From a bacterium (GTDB taxonomy: Bacteria > Armatimonadota > Fimbriimonadia > Fimbriimonadales > Fimbriimonadaceae), in NCBI GenBank assembly GCA_027483535.1, contig JAIXUN010000002.1:372001-436000 (forward strand): a stretch of DNA of 64,000 nt, given 5' to 3'. Shown in pieces: positions 57,180 to 64,000 of this stretch. Below the pieces are notes generated by a model. That model had not been told where the DNA came from. It worked only from the letters and a program-made list of their open reading frames with translations, and did not search any database. Position 1 is the stretch's first letter. Each line of letters starts with the position of its first letter. The position numbers and the translations under genes were made by a program.

Positions 57180-59897
57180 ATGCTGAACAGCCTTAACACC
57201 AAAAAATCCTTTGTCTCCGGTGGCAAACAGTACACCATCTTCTCGATCAAGGCACTGGAAGAGCAGGGTCACAACATCCAGCGATTGCCGTACTCGCTTC
57301 GTATTCTCTTAGAGAACTTGCTGCGAAACGAGGACAACAAGTCGGTTTTCGCGGCAGACGTCGAAGCGCTGGTCAACTGGGACGCCAAGGCTGAGCCCAG
57401 TAAAGAGATCGCTTTCACTCCGGCGCGAGTCATCTTGCAAGACTTCACGGGTGTTCCCTGCGTGGTGGACCTTGCCGCCATGCGCGAAGCGATGAAGACT
57501 CTGGGCGGCGACCCCAAGAAGATCAACCCGCTGCAACCGGTTGAACTGGTCATCGACCACTCCGTCCAGGTCGATGCTTACGGAAGCGAGGCTGCGCTTC
57601 TCATCAACCGGGACCTCGAATTCGAGCGCAACAAAGAGCGCTACGAGTTCCTGAAGTGGGGCCAAAAGTCGCTGAGCAACTTCCGAGTGGTTCCGCCCAA
57701 CACTGGCATCGTCCACCAGGTCAACCTCGAATATCTAGCCCGCGTCACGTTCGTCAACGAGCAAGGTGTCGCTTACCCTGACACCCTCGTCGGCACCGAC
57801 TCTCACACCACCATGATCAACGGTCTGGGAGTTCTCGGCTGGGGCGTTGGCGGCATTGAAGCGGAGGCGGCCATGCTCGGTCAGCCCGTGACGATGCTCA
57901 TCCCGCACGTCATCGGTTTCAAGCTTTCCGGCAAACTGCCCGAGGGTTCCACCGCAACCGACCTCGTTCTGACCGTCACCGAAATGCTCCGCAAGAAGGG
58001 AGTGGTCGGCAAGTTCGTCGAGTTCTACGGCGAGGGCCTCGCAACGCTACCGTTGGCAGACCGAGCCACCATCGGCAACATGTCGCCCGAGTTCGGCGCG
58101 ACCTGCGCGATCTTCCCGGTCGACGAGGAAGCTCTGCGATACATGACGCTCACGGGCCGACCCCAAGAGTCCATCGACCTCACCCGCGAGTACTTCAAGG
58201 CACAAGGCCTGTTCTGGGAGCCCGGTCAACCCGAGCCGGAGTTCACCGACACCCTCGAACTCGACCTCTCCACGGTCGTTCCAAGCGTGGCGGGTCCGAA
58301 GCGACCACAAGACCGACTACTGCTCGACCAGGTCAGCCCAACGTTCAACAAGGCTTTCGCCGACCAAATCGCCGCTTCCTCCAAGGCTGCAGCGGGTGCG
58401 AACGGTTCCGTCGAGGCTCCTACCGAGACCGAGCAAGAAGCCAACGCTTCCGCCGACCATGTCACCAACGGATCGGTCGTGGTTGCCGCTATCACCAGTT
58501 GCACCAACACCTCCAACCCGTCGGTGATGCTCGCCGCAGGTTTGGTGGCTAAGAAGGCGGTCGAAAAGGGTCTGGAGAGCAAGCCGTGGGTGAAGACCTC
58601 TCTTGCGCCCGGTTCGCGAGTCGCCAGCGACATCATCGTGAAGGCAGGACTCATGCCCGCGATGGAAGCACTGAACTTCCACGTGGTTGGTTACGGATGC
58701 ACCACCTGTATCGGTAACTCCGGACCGCTCCCCAGCGAGATCAGCCGAAAGGTCAACGAGGACAACCTCGTGGTCGCTTCGGTGCTCAGCGGCAACCGAA
58801 ACTTCGAGGGCCGAATCAACCAAGACGTGAAGGCGAACTACCTGATGTCGCCTCCTCTCGTCGTGGCCTACGCCCTTGCCGGTACGGTCGATATCGACCT
58901 GAGCAAGGACTCGCTCGGCAACGACAAGGAAGGCAACCCGGTCTACCTCAAGGACATCTGGCCGACCCAGCAAGAAGTCGCCGACGCGGTTCGAATGGCG
59001 GTCAAGACCGAGCTGTTCAACGACAGTTACGGCGAAGTCTTCAAGGGCGACGAGAAGTGGCAAGCCATCGACCTCGACGCATCGGAAGTCTTTGCTTGGG
59101 ATTCCTCGTCCACCTACATCAAGTATCCGCCTTACTTCGAGGGCATGAGCAAGGATGCACCCACCTCGGTGGCAGACCTGCACGGTCTTCGCGCCCTGGC
59201 GGTTCTGGACGACTCCATCACCACCGACCACATCTCCCCCGCAGGATCGATCAAGCTGAACTCGCCCGCAGGCAAGTTCCTCAGCGAGCGAGGCGTCGAG
59301 CCCCGCATGTTCAACTCCTACGGTTCGCGACGTGGCAACGACGACGTGATGGTTCGAGGCACCTTCGCCAACATCCGACTTCGCAACAAGTTGGCTCCTG
59401 GCACCGAGGGTGGCTACACCACCTACCTCCCGACGGGCGAAGTGGAGTTCATCTACGATGCCTCGGTGAAGTACAAGGCCTCTGGCACCCCGCTGATCGT
59501 GATCGCAGGTAAGGAGTACGGCTCCGGTTCCTCGCGAGACTGGGCGGCGAAGGGAACCTTCATGCTCGGAATCAAGACCGTTCTTGCTCAAAGCTTCGAG
59601 CGAATTCACCGATCCAACCTGGTTGGCATGGGTGTTCTGCCGCTCGAGTTCGTGGACGGCGCATCGAAGGAATCGCTTGGCCTCACCGGTCACGAGACGT
59701 TTGATCTCCAAGGTCTGTCCGAAGCCGTTGCGAACGACTTCGCGAACGGCAAGGTTCTGACGATGAAGGCGACCCGCACCGACGGCACCTCCTTTGAGTT
59801 CCCGGTCAAGGTCCGAATCGACACCCCGCAAGAGACGCTGTACTACCTGAACGGCGGCATCCTGCAGTACGTGCTTCGACAACTCGTCAACAGCTAA
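57180..59897 (+). CDS. acnA: Aconitate hydratase AcnA
   Basis: [4Fe-4S] enzyme of the TCA cycle interconverting citrate and isocitrate. Cluster ligands are in AITSCTNTSNPSVM and GYGCTTCIGNSGP (three Cys). Also seen: DFTGVPCVVDLAAMR, IDHSVQVD, GTDSHTTMINGLGVLGWGVGG, EYGSGSSRDWAAKG and SFERIHRSNLVGMGVLP in the swivel domain. 905 residues. A Ser/Ala/Glu-rich linker of about 35 residues (near 58380-58470) before the Cys motif is longer than usual. ATG at 57180 with GGAG 5 nt upstream. Confidence 0.97.
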   Translation: MLNSLNTKKSFVSGGKQYTIFSIKALEEQGHNIQRLPYSLRILLENLLRNEDNKSVFAADVEALVNWDAKAEPSKEIAFTPARVILQDFTGVPCVVDLAAMREAMKTLGGDPKKINPLQPVELVIDHSVQVDAYGSEAALLINRDLEFERNKERYEFLKWGQKSLSNFRVVPPNTGIVHQVNLEYLARVTFVNEQGVAYPDTLVGTDSHTTMINGLGVLGWGVGGIEAEAAMLGQPVTMLIPHVIGFKLSGKLPEGSTATDLVLTVTEMLRKKGVVGKFVEFYGEGLATLPLADRATIGNMSPEFGATCAIFPVDEEALRYMTLTGRPQESIDLTREYFKAQGLFWEPGQPEPEFTDTLELDLSTVVPSVAGPKRPQDRLLLDQVSPTFNKAFADQIAASSKAAAGANGSVEAPTETEQEANASADHVTNGSVVVAAITSCTNTSNPSVMLAAGLVAKKAVEKGLESKPWVKTSLAPGSRVASDIIVKAGLMPAMEALNFHVVGYGCTTCIGNSGPLPSEISRKVNEDNLVVASVLSGNRNFEGRINQDVKANYLMSPPLVVAYALAGTVDIDLSKDSLGNDKEGNPVYLKDIWPTQQEVADAVRMAVKTELFNDSYGEVFKGDEKWQAIDLDASEVFAWDSSSTYIKYPPYFEGMSKDAPTSVADLHGLRALAVLDDSITTDHISPAGSIKLNSPAGKFLSERGVEPRMFNSYGSRRGNDDVMVRGTFANIRLRNKLAPGTEGGYTTYLPTGEVEFIYDASVKYKASGTPLIVIAGKEYGSGSSRDWAAKGTFMLGIKTVLAQSFERIHRSNLVGMGVLPLEFVDGASKESLGLTGHETFDLQGLSEAVANDFANGKVLTMKATRTDGTSFEFPVKVRIDTPQETLYYLNGGILQYVLRQLVNS

Positions 59898-59911
59898 TCT
59901 CGACCGATCTT

Positions 59912-59942
59912 AGCCCAGGTTCGAATCACTCGGACCTGGGCT
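59912..59942 (+). terminator. Terminator-like hairpin after acnA
   Basis: Arms 59912-59924 and 59930-59942 form a 13-bp stem (AGCCCAGGT.../...ACCTGGGCT, one T-G pair) with a 5-nt loop. It is followed by TCGTTG rather than a T-run, so termination may be weak or factor-dependent. The hairpin ends just before the next gene. Confidence 0.6.
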
Positions 59943-59957
59943 TCGTTGTACAAGACA

Positions 59958-60521
59958 ATGCCTCAACCAGAATTTCCAGTGCGCCTGAAAGAGAAGTTGC
60001 AAGGCGGGGACCCCGATCCCGTTAAGATTCTCTTTGTCTGCCTAGGCAACATCTGCCGAAGCCCAATGGCGGAGGCGATGATGATCCACAAAGTGAAGTC
60101 TGTTATGGGCTTGCCGGAGATCGAGGTGGACAGCGCGGGCATTGGTGACTGGCACGTTGGGCAATCTCCCGATCACCGCACGCTCAGCCTTCTGGAGCGA
60201 AAAGGCATTCCGCGTGCGTCCTACGCTAGGCAAATCAAGCCGGGCGATTTTGGAACCTTTGACCTTGTGATCGGAATGGATGAGGCCAACCGCCGCGACC
60301 TTTTGCGCCTCACCGATTGGCGAGTCGGAATCAATGAAGAAGATCCCAGCCGAAAAGTGAGTCTCGCCCTGGAGTGGGCCGACCCCAGCAGTCACCCCGG
60401 AAGAATCGAAGTGCCCGATCCGTACTATGGCGGCACGAAAGACTTTGAAGAGGTTTACACCTTGCTCGACGCTTCTTTGAACGGACTCATCGCCCGACTT
60501 CAAGAGGGCAATCGAACCTAA
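59958..60521 (+). CDS. Low-molecular-weight protein tyrosine phosphatase
   Basis: The P-loop VCLGNICRSPMAEA (Cys28, Arg34, C-x5-R-S) is near the N-terminus after a short tail. The general-acid Asp is in EVPDPYYGGTKDFEEVY. LVIGMDEANRRDLLRL is a further family block. Such enzymes in diderms often control exopolysaccharide export tyrosine kinases; none is nearby. Start at ATG 59958; a TTG at 59946 is possible. The stop shares CTAA (60518-60521) with the stop of the convergent DUF72 gene. Confidence 0.92.
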   Translation: MPQPEFPVRLKEKLQGGDPDPVKILFVCLGNICRSPMAEAMMIHKVKSVMGLPEIEVDSAGIGDWHVGQSPDHRTLSLLERKGIPRASYARQIKPGDFGTFDLVIGMDEANRRDLLRLTDWRVGINEEDPSRKVSLALEWADPSSHPGRIEVPDPYYGGTKDFEEVYTLLDASLNGLIARLQEGNRT

Positions 60522-61366
60522 AACAAGGCGGGTTGAGGCAGAGCGGGAGGCTCCATGCCCAGCAGACGCATCCAGCGAAAGATCGTTCCCGGTCCGTAGC
60601 CGGCAAAGCTGTTCCCAACCGAGACGAAGAGGGGCTTGGTCGATCCGTACGTAGCCTGCATTCGAGCGGTCCAATCGTTCAATCGAGCCGTTGGGTCGAC
60701 CAGTTCATGGTCGTCCCTCGGGAACTGGGCGTGACTCCCGCACAGCCGAACGTATCCCCAATCGCTGAGATCAACCAGCTCGAAGGGTGAGTAGCCGGAA
60801 ATCGGGTCCGGATGCGTAAGGGAGAGTCTCGCCGAGCCGTTCGGCGCGAGATCGGCACTTGCAATCACCGCCTTCCAGTCTCGCAGCAGGTCGTAGACTG
60901 ACTCGGTAAACAGGGATCGGTGGCGGAACTCAAACGCCAGTCGGCACGGAGCCGGATAGTCATCCAAAACAGCGAGTAGCGCTGGAAGCCGGTCGGCTGT
61001 AAAGGATGGTCCCAACTGAACCAAAGCGATCGTTCGCTCCGGTCCCAGGAGCCCGATGTTGCTGACAAACTCACCCCACGCCGCAATCGCCTCTTTGGCT
61101 TCACCGACGCCGCCGAAATCGTGGGTCAGGGCTTTGGGCGCTTTCAGGGAGAAGGTGAACGAGGAGGGAACCTGCTCCTTCCAACGCAACACCGTCTCCG
61201 GTTTTGGAGCGGCGTAAAACGTCGTGTCCAACTCGATGCCCGAGAACACCTCTGCGTAGGCCGCTAACCGCCGATCGGGCGGACAACCGGGCGGGAAGAA
61301 CAGCCCATTCCAATCGGGGTAAGAAAACCCGATCGTCCCGAAGGTCCAGGGCATCCGCGCGTTCAC
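60518..61366 (-). CDS. DUF72 (YecE-like) protein
   Basis: A TIM-barrel family of unknown biochemical role. Typical blocks: FGTIGFSYPDWNGLFFP, GIELDTTFYAAP, FTFSLKAPKALTH, LVQLGPSF, AFEFRHRSLF and GYVRLCGSHAQF, SVGNSFAGYGP near the end. 282 residues. The GTG at 61366 starts 5 nt after the small upstream gene, with which it is co-transcribed; an internal ATG at 61354 is an alternative. Confidence 0.88.
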   Translation of the reverse strand: MNARMPWTFGTIGFSYPDWNGLFFPPGCPPDRRLAAYAEVFSGIELDTTFYAAPKPETVLRWKEQVPSSFTFSLKAPKALTHDFGGVGEAKEAIAAWGEFVSNIGLLGPERTIALVQLGPSFTADRLPALLAVLDDYPAPCRLAFEFRHRSLFTESVYDLLRDWKAVIASADLAPNGSARLSLTHPDPISGYSPFELVDLSDWGYVRLCGSHAQFPRDDHELVDPTARLNDWTARMQATYGSTKPLFVSVGNSFAGYGPGTIFRWMRLLGMEPPALPQPALF

Positions 61367-61371
61367 GAAAC

Positions 61372-61605
61372 CTACTTCTTTTCGCCTTCGCCGATCATCT
61401 CGCTAAGTGTGGTGATCATTCGTGCGCTCGGCACCCAGTAGACCGGACCCTCGTTGCGAAGGATATCGACGATCGCGTGGAAGGTTTCTGGCGATAGGCC
61501 GGCGATGATCTCCTCGTTCCCATCTACCAAGATGAGGGTGATGAGACCGTGGTTCTCCGAGAGCGACCATGCGGCTCGATAGTGGCTTACGCCGATGCCG
61601 TTCAT
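61372..61605 (-). CDS. Small conserved-looking hypothetical protein
   Basis: 77 residues, no recognised family. The sequence is plausible coding material (AWSLSENHGLITLILVDGNE, EIIAGLSPETFHAIVDILRN, then GPVYWVPSAR), soluble and probably a small alpha/beta fold. TAACCT ends 7 nt before the ATG, the same leaderless-type start as other genes here. It is 5 nt upstream of the DUF72 gene. Confidence 0.65.
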   Translation of the reverse strand: MNGIGVSHYRAAWSLSENHGLITLILVDGNEEIIAGLSPETFHAIVDILRNEGPVYWVPSARMITTLSEMIGEGEKK

Positions 61606-61731
61606 ACGGGCTAGGTTACCGACCAGACCCAGAAACTCGCCTCAGATTCACCTTTGTGGCGGAATTGATCCACTTTTCGAACCGTTTCGCCGCTCACTCG
61701 TCAAGAATAAATGTAGGTGTAAGCAGAAACG
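61606..61731. other. Divergent spacer before the GH16 gene
   Basis: About 125 bp holding the minus-strand TAACCT box (61618-61613) for the small gene and, presumably, the promoter of GH16 (an AATAAAT-rich stretch near 61706-61712). No operator seen. Confidence 0.35.
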
Positions 61732-62595
61732 ATGTTGTTATCTTTGCTCTCAATCGCAACCCTAGGCATGGCCGCCGCTGGACCGCTGAACCCTGGGTTT
61801 GAAGGCGATTCCCCCGCCGCTCAAGACTTATCCGGTACATCCGATACCACGGTCACAAAGGTCAAGTTCGAACCGAACAAGTGGCAGCTCGAGTGGGGCG
61901 ACGAGTTTGACAAAGACGGCCTGCCAGACCCGAACAAGTGGGATTACGAAGAGGGCTACATTCGAAACAACGAGGCCCAGTACTACACCAAGGCGCGCAA
62001 AGAAAACGCTCGTGTAGAGAACGGCAAACTCGTGATCGAGGCTCGGCTCGACAACTGGAACGGCAAGAAAATCACCTCCGCCAGTGTGGTCTCGCGAGGG
62101 AAAAAATGGATGCGATACGGCCGCATCGAAGTGCGTGCCAAGGTGCCCACGGGGCGAGGAACCTGGCCCGCCATCTGGACTCTCGGTCGAAACATTGATC
62201 AAGTCGGCTGGCCAAAGTGTGGCGAGCTGGACATTCTAGAGAACGTTGGGTTTGATCCTGACTTGGTACACGCGAACGTTCACGTGGACAAGTACAACCA
62301 CACGAAAGGGAACGGCAAAGGCAACCGCATACCCGCAAAGCCGTACACCGATTTCAACGTTTACGCGGTGGAGTGGTGGCCGGATCGAGTGGAGTTCTTC
62401 TTCAACGACACCCGCTATCTGGTCTACAAGAACGAGAAGACGGGCGAAGCCTCTTGGCCCTTTGATCAAGACCACTATCTCATCCTCAACCTCGCCATCG
62501 GCGGCGCTTGGGGAGGCAGCAAGGGCGTGGACGAGTCTCTGCTTCCGCACAAGTTCGAGATCGACTACGTTCGCTACTACAAGCCGAAGCGCTGA
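61732..62595 (+). CDS. Secreted GH16 beta-glucanase-type enzyme
   Basis: Jelly-roll beta-glucanase (laminarinase/lichenase type). A signal peptide (LLSLLSIATLGMAAAG) leads to WQLEWGDEFDKDGLPD, YYTKARKENARVENGKLVIEA, MRYGRIEVRAKVPTGRGTWPAIW and the catalytic GELDILENVG (Glu165 nucleophile, Asp167, Glu170 acid/base), then YAVEWWPDRVEFFFND and LNLAIGGAWGG. It would cleave beta-1,3 or mixed-linkage glucan outside the cell. 287 residues. A bidirectional terminator follows. Confidence 0.95.
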   Translation: MLLSLLSIATLGMAAAGPLNPGFEGDSPAAQDLSGTSDTTVTKVKFEPNKWQLEWGDEFDKDGLPDPNKWDYEEGYIRNNEAQYYTKARKENARVENGKLVIEARLDNWNGKKITSASVVSRGKKWMRYGRIEVRAKVPTGRGTWPAIWTLGRNIDQVGWPKCGELDILENVGFDPDLVHANVHVDKYNHTKGNGKGNRIPAKPYTDFNVYAVEWWPDRVEFFFNDTRYLVYKNEKTGEASWPFDQDHYLILNLAIGGAWGGSKGVDESLLPHKFEIDYVRYYKPKR

Positions 62596-62611
62596 TTCCG
62601 AGATTGGGATC

Positions 62612-62649
62612 AAAAAGGGGGCTCGTCGAATATCGACGAGCCCCCTCTT
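62612..62649. terminator. Bidirectional rho-independent terminator
   Basis: Arms 62616-62629 and 62633-62646 form a perfect 14-bp stem (core GGGGGCTCGTCGA) with a 3-nt loop. On the minus strand it is followed by TTTTT (62616-62612), on the plus strand by CTTC. It separates the convergent GH16 and GH127-type genes. Confidence 0.92.
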
Positions 62650-62667
62650 CATTGATTCAGGACAGTT

Positions 62668-64000
62668 TTACTGAACCTGCCACTCGTGGATTCCCGTGCT
62701 GAACTTCGCGGGAAGCTGCAAGGTCATTCGCAGTCGTTGGGTTTTGATCGGCTTGAATTCGACCTCCACCCACTTGTCCAGATCGGTGCCAAACTTCGAA
62801 CCCCGCTCGAGTTCCACCGGTGCCCAAGCCGAGCCTGTCCAGGTCTCTAATCGCCAAGCGGCGGGTTTGCGACACTCGCCGTAGCCCGAATCATCGAACC
62901 AGAACACCCGGCTGGAAGAGAGCGTTTGTGGCTTCTCCCAGGTGTATTCGATCCACTCCTCGGCGACTCCAGTTTCGGGTCCTTTGTGTGGCCACCAGTG
63001 GCACTGCCTCGCCCCGGTGATGCCGCTTGTTTTTGGCACAATGCCGTCGGCGGCTCCCGCCGGGACGCAGTTTCCACTCACGAACGACAGGGCGATCTTT
63101 GCCGTTTTCTCCAGACCTCGAGCTGTGCTCGCCGGAGGAGTCGTGGGGAGCCAAACCTTAAGCGCCCCCGCCGATCGGTTGTCCCAGAACGCGTAAGGAA
63201 TGGCCTTGAAGTCGACTTCTTGAGCCGGAGCCGCATCTGCGTAGAGGCGACCCGCCCAGTTGGTTTCTCCCATAGAAATGAGCTTGCCTTTCAGCACCGT
63301 GATTCCCGAAAGAGGGGTGCCGGGGAAGGTGCCAGACTCCCACTCTGCCTTGACCGGAGCCGAAGCGGGGAAGCCGACTCGGTCTAAGTCGAACTTGTTG
63401 TCGGTTCCTTCCAGGCAGTAGATCATGGGACCCCAGCCGAGCGCACTCTTTCCGGCGAGCATGTCTGCATTCGGGTGAGCTTCGACGCGTCGAACTCGGA
63501 ACGGAATCTCAAACTGAACGGTATCACCGGCCTTCCAAGATCGGTTGACGCTGATGAACCCATTCTCCACCGGGATCTCTTGCTTGGAACCCGCGATGGT
63601 CACGTTCAACTTTTCCGCTCCCGACCAACTAGGAACGCGGAACTTGACCGTTGCCGAGCCCGCCGGTGCTTGAGACCAAGAAAACTTGACGTCGCCTTTC
63701 CACGGATAGCCGGTTTCCACTTGCCAACCCACTTTGCCGGACCCCATCTCGGCCGAGGCGGTCGAGGAGGCGTACTCGGTGACGGCAAGGGTGTTGTCGC
63801 TCTGAGCGTACAGGTACCCACCGACCATGGCGATGGTGCGCGAATGGTTGGGCGGACAGCAGGCGCAATCGAACCAAGGTCGACGGTGATGACTTCCCGA
63901 CCCCGCAAGCGGGTTCACATAGTTGTAACGATCACCCGAGAGCGATCCACCGCTGAGAACTCCGTTGAACAACGCCGTCTCCGCGACATCGAAATACTTG
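62668..64000 (-). CDS. GH127-type beta-L-arabinofuranosidase-like protein, 3' part
   Basis: The frame is open to the window edge (KYFDVAETALFNG and onward), so the 5' part is missing. FDCACCPPNHSRTIA carries the Cys cluster of GH127 (DUF1680) enzymes, in which a zinc-bound Cys is the nucleophile. Then come beta domains (VKFRVPSWSGAEKLNVTI, GPMIYCLEG). A C-terminal addition of about 150 residues (EWIEYTWEKPQTLSSSRVFWF, KTQRLRMTLQLP, HEWQVQ) looks like an F5/8 C-type carbohydrate-binding domain. Probably releases arabinofuranose from pectin or glycoprotein side chains. Confidence 0.87.
   Translation of the reverse strand, partial: KYFDVAETALFNGVLSGGSLSGDRYNYVNPLAGSGSHHRRPWFDCACCPPNHSRTIAMVGGYLYAQSDNTLAVTEYASSTASAEMGSGKVGWQVETGYPWKGDVKFSWSQAPAGSATVKFRVPSWSGAEKLNVTIAGSKQEIPVENGFISVNRSWKAGDTVQFEIPFRVRRVEAHPNADMLAGKSALGWGPMIYCLEGTDNKFDLDRVGFPASAPVKAEWESGTFPGTPLSGITVLKGKLISMGETNWAGRLYADAAPAQEVDFKAIPYAFWDNRSAGALKVWLPTTPPASTARGLEKTAKIALSFVSGNCVPAGAADGIVPKTSGITGARQCHWWPHKGPETGVAEEWIEYTWEKPQTLSSSRVFWFDDSGYGECRKPAAWRLETWTGSAWAPVELERGSKFGTDLDKWVEVEFKPIKTQRLRMTLQLPAKFSTGIHEWQVQ

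Noticed and set aside
58317-59882. A 521-residue minus-strand open frame opposite acnA
   Set aside because: It mirrors the third-position codon bias of aconitase; composition is dominated by Arg, Val and Gly and no family motif appears.
59918-59930. AGGTTCGAATCAC, resembling a tRNA T-arm
   Set aside because: It lies inside the hairpin after acnA and there is no acceptor stem, anticodon arm or CCA around it.
1-64000. Search for transposases, integrases, phage genes, toxin-antitoxin or defence systems
   Set aside because: None recognised on either strand; the window appears to be stable chromosomal DNA.

Overview
The window looks like chromosomal sequence from a diderm, oligosaccharide-degrading bacterium, most likely of the phylum Armatimonadota (Fimbriimonadia-like). 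This rests on a prepilin-like protein with a long hydrophobic N-helix followed by FPVFAQAKA, Tat-exported Gfo/Idh/MocA and TIM-barrel sugar proteins, a PEP-CTERM protein, lipid A/heptose genes (lpxK, an lpxL-like gene, rfaE2, a GT9 heptosyltransferase) and the general gene style. It is an inference; no rRNA is present. There are no insertion sequences, phage genes or CRISPR arrays. The only RNA gene seen is tRNA-Ile(GAU).

Layout. 1-2.7 kb: a partial lipoprotein, a prepilin-like protein and a Tat-exported GH109-type protein. 2.9-12.3 kb: the tRNA, then a plus-strand operon (beta-propeller protein, dprA, nagA) meeting a minus-strand housekeeping operon (hisN-type phosphatase, ruvX, mltG, a YqeG-GtrA fusion, aroE, sua5/tsaC). 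12.6-19.6 kb: an L-rhamnose catabolic locus (LarA-type Ni-pincer racemase, DeoR regulator, rhaI, rhaEW aldolase/dehydrogenase fusion, rhaB). 19.6-29.3 kb: sugar-oxidation and isomerisation genes (Tat-exported TIM-barrel and Gfo/Idh/MocA pair, cytochrome c/PQQ-type dehydrogenase, AGE epimerase, esterase, TIM-barrel isomerase, LacI regulator divergent from a GH13 amylase). 29.4-34.2 kb: two tandem paralogous lipoproteins with duplicated promoters, facing a large AfsR-like STAND regulator. 34.3-46.5 kb: a glycan-breakdown region (phosphodiester glycosidase, PDZ-alpha/beta hydrolase with divergent HTH regulator, GH140, sulfatase, clan GH-A-like protein, LuxR-GAF-PAS regulator, GH9, PhyH dioxygenase). 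46.5-52 kb: XRE-cupin regulator, PEP-CTERM protein, secG, CBS-DUF1385 membrane protein, two phosphofructokinases. 52-56.6 kb: an LPS/lipid A cluster. 56.7-64 kb: HIT protein, aconitase, LMW phosphatase, DUF72, GH16 and the 3' part of a GH127-type gene.

How they fit together. The enzymes suggest use of plant-type polysaccharide: beta-glucans (GH9, GH16), alpha-glucans (GH13), and pectin side-chain sugars (GH140 apiosidase-like, GH127 arabinofuranosidase-like, rhamnose catabolism), with sulfatase and esterase help. Rhamnose would run through rhamnulose, rhamnulose-1-P, DHAP and L-lactaldehyde to L-lactate, which LarA could racemise. There is no SusC/SusD pair, so this is not a Bacteroidetes-style PUL.

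The most striking non-genic signal is in the promoters. About 18 genes carry a TANNNT or CATAAT hexamer 5-9 nt before the start codon and mostly lack a Shine-Dalgarno sequence, which suggests widespread leaderless transcription. I used this signal to choose several starts, including lacI, the HIT gene and the GH-A-like gene.
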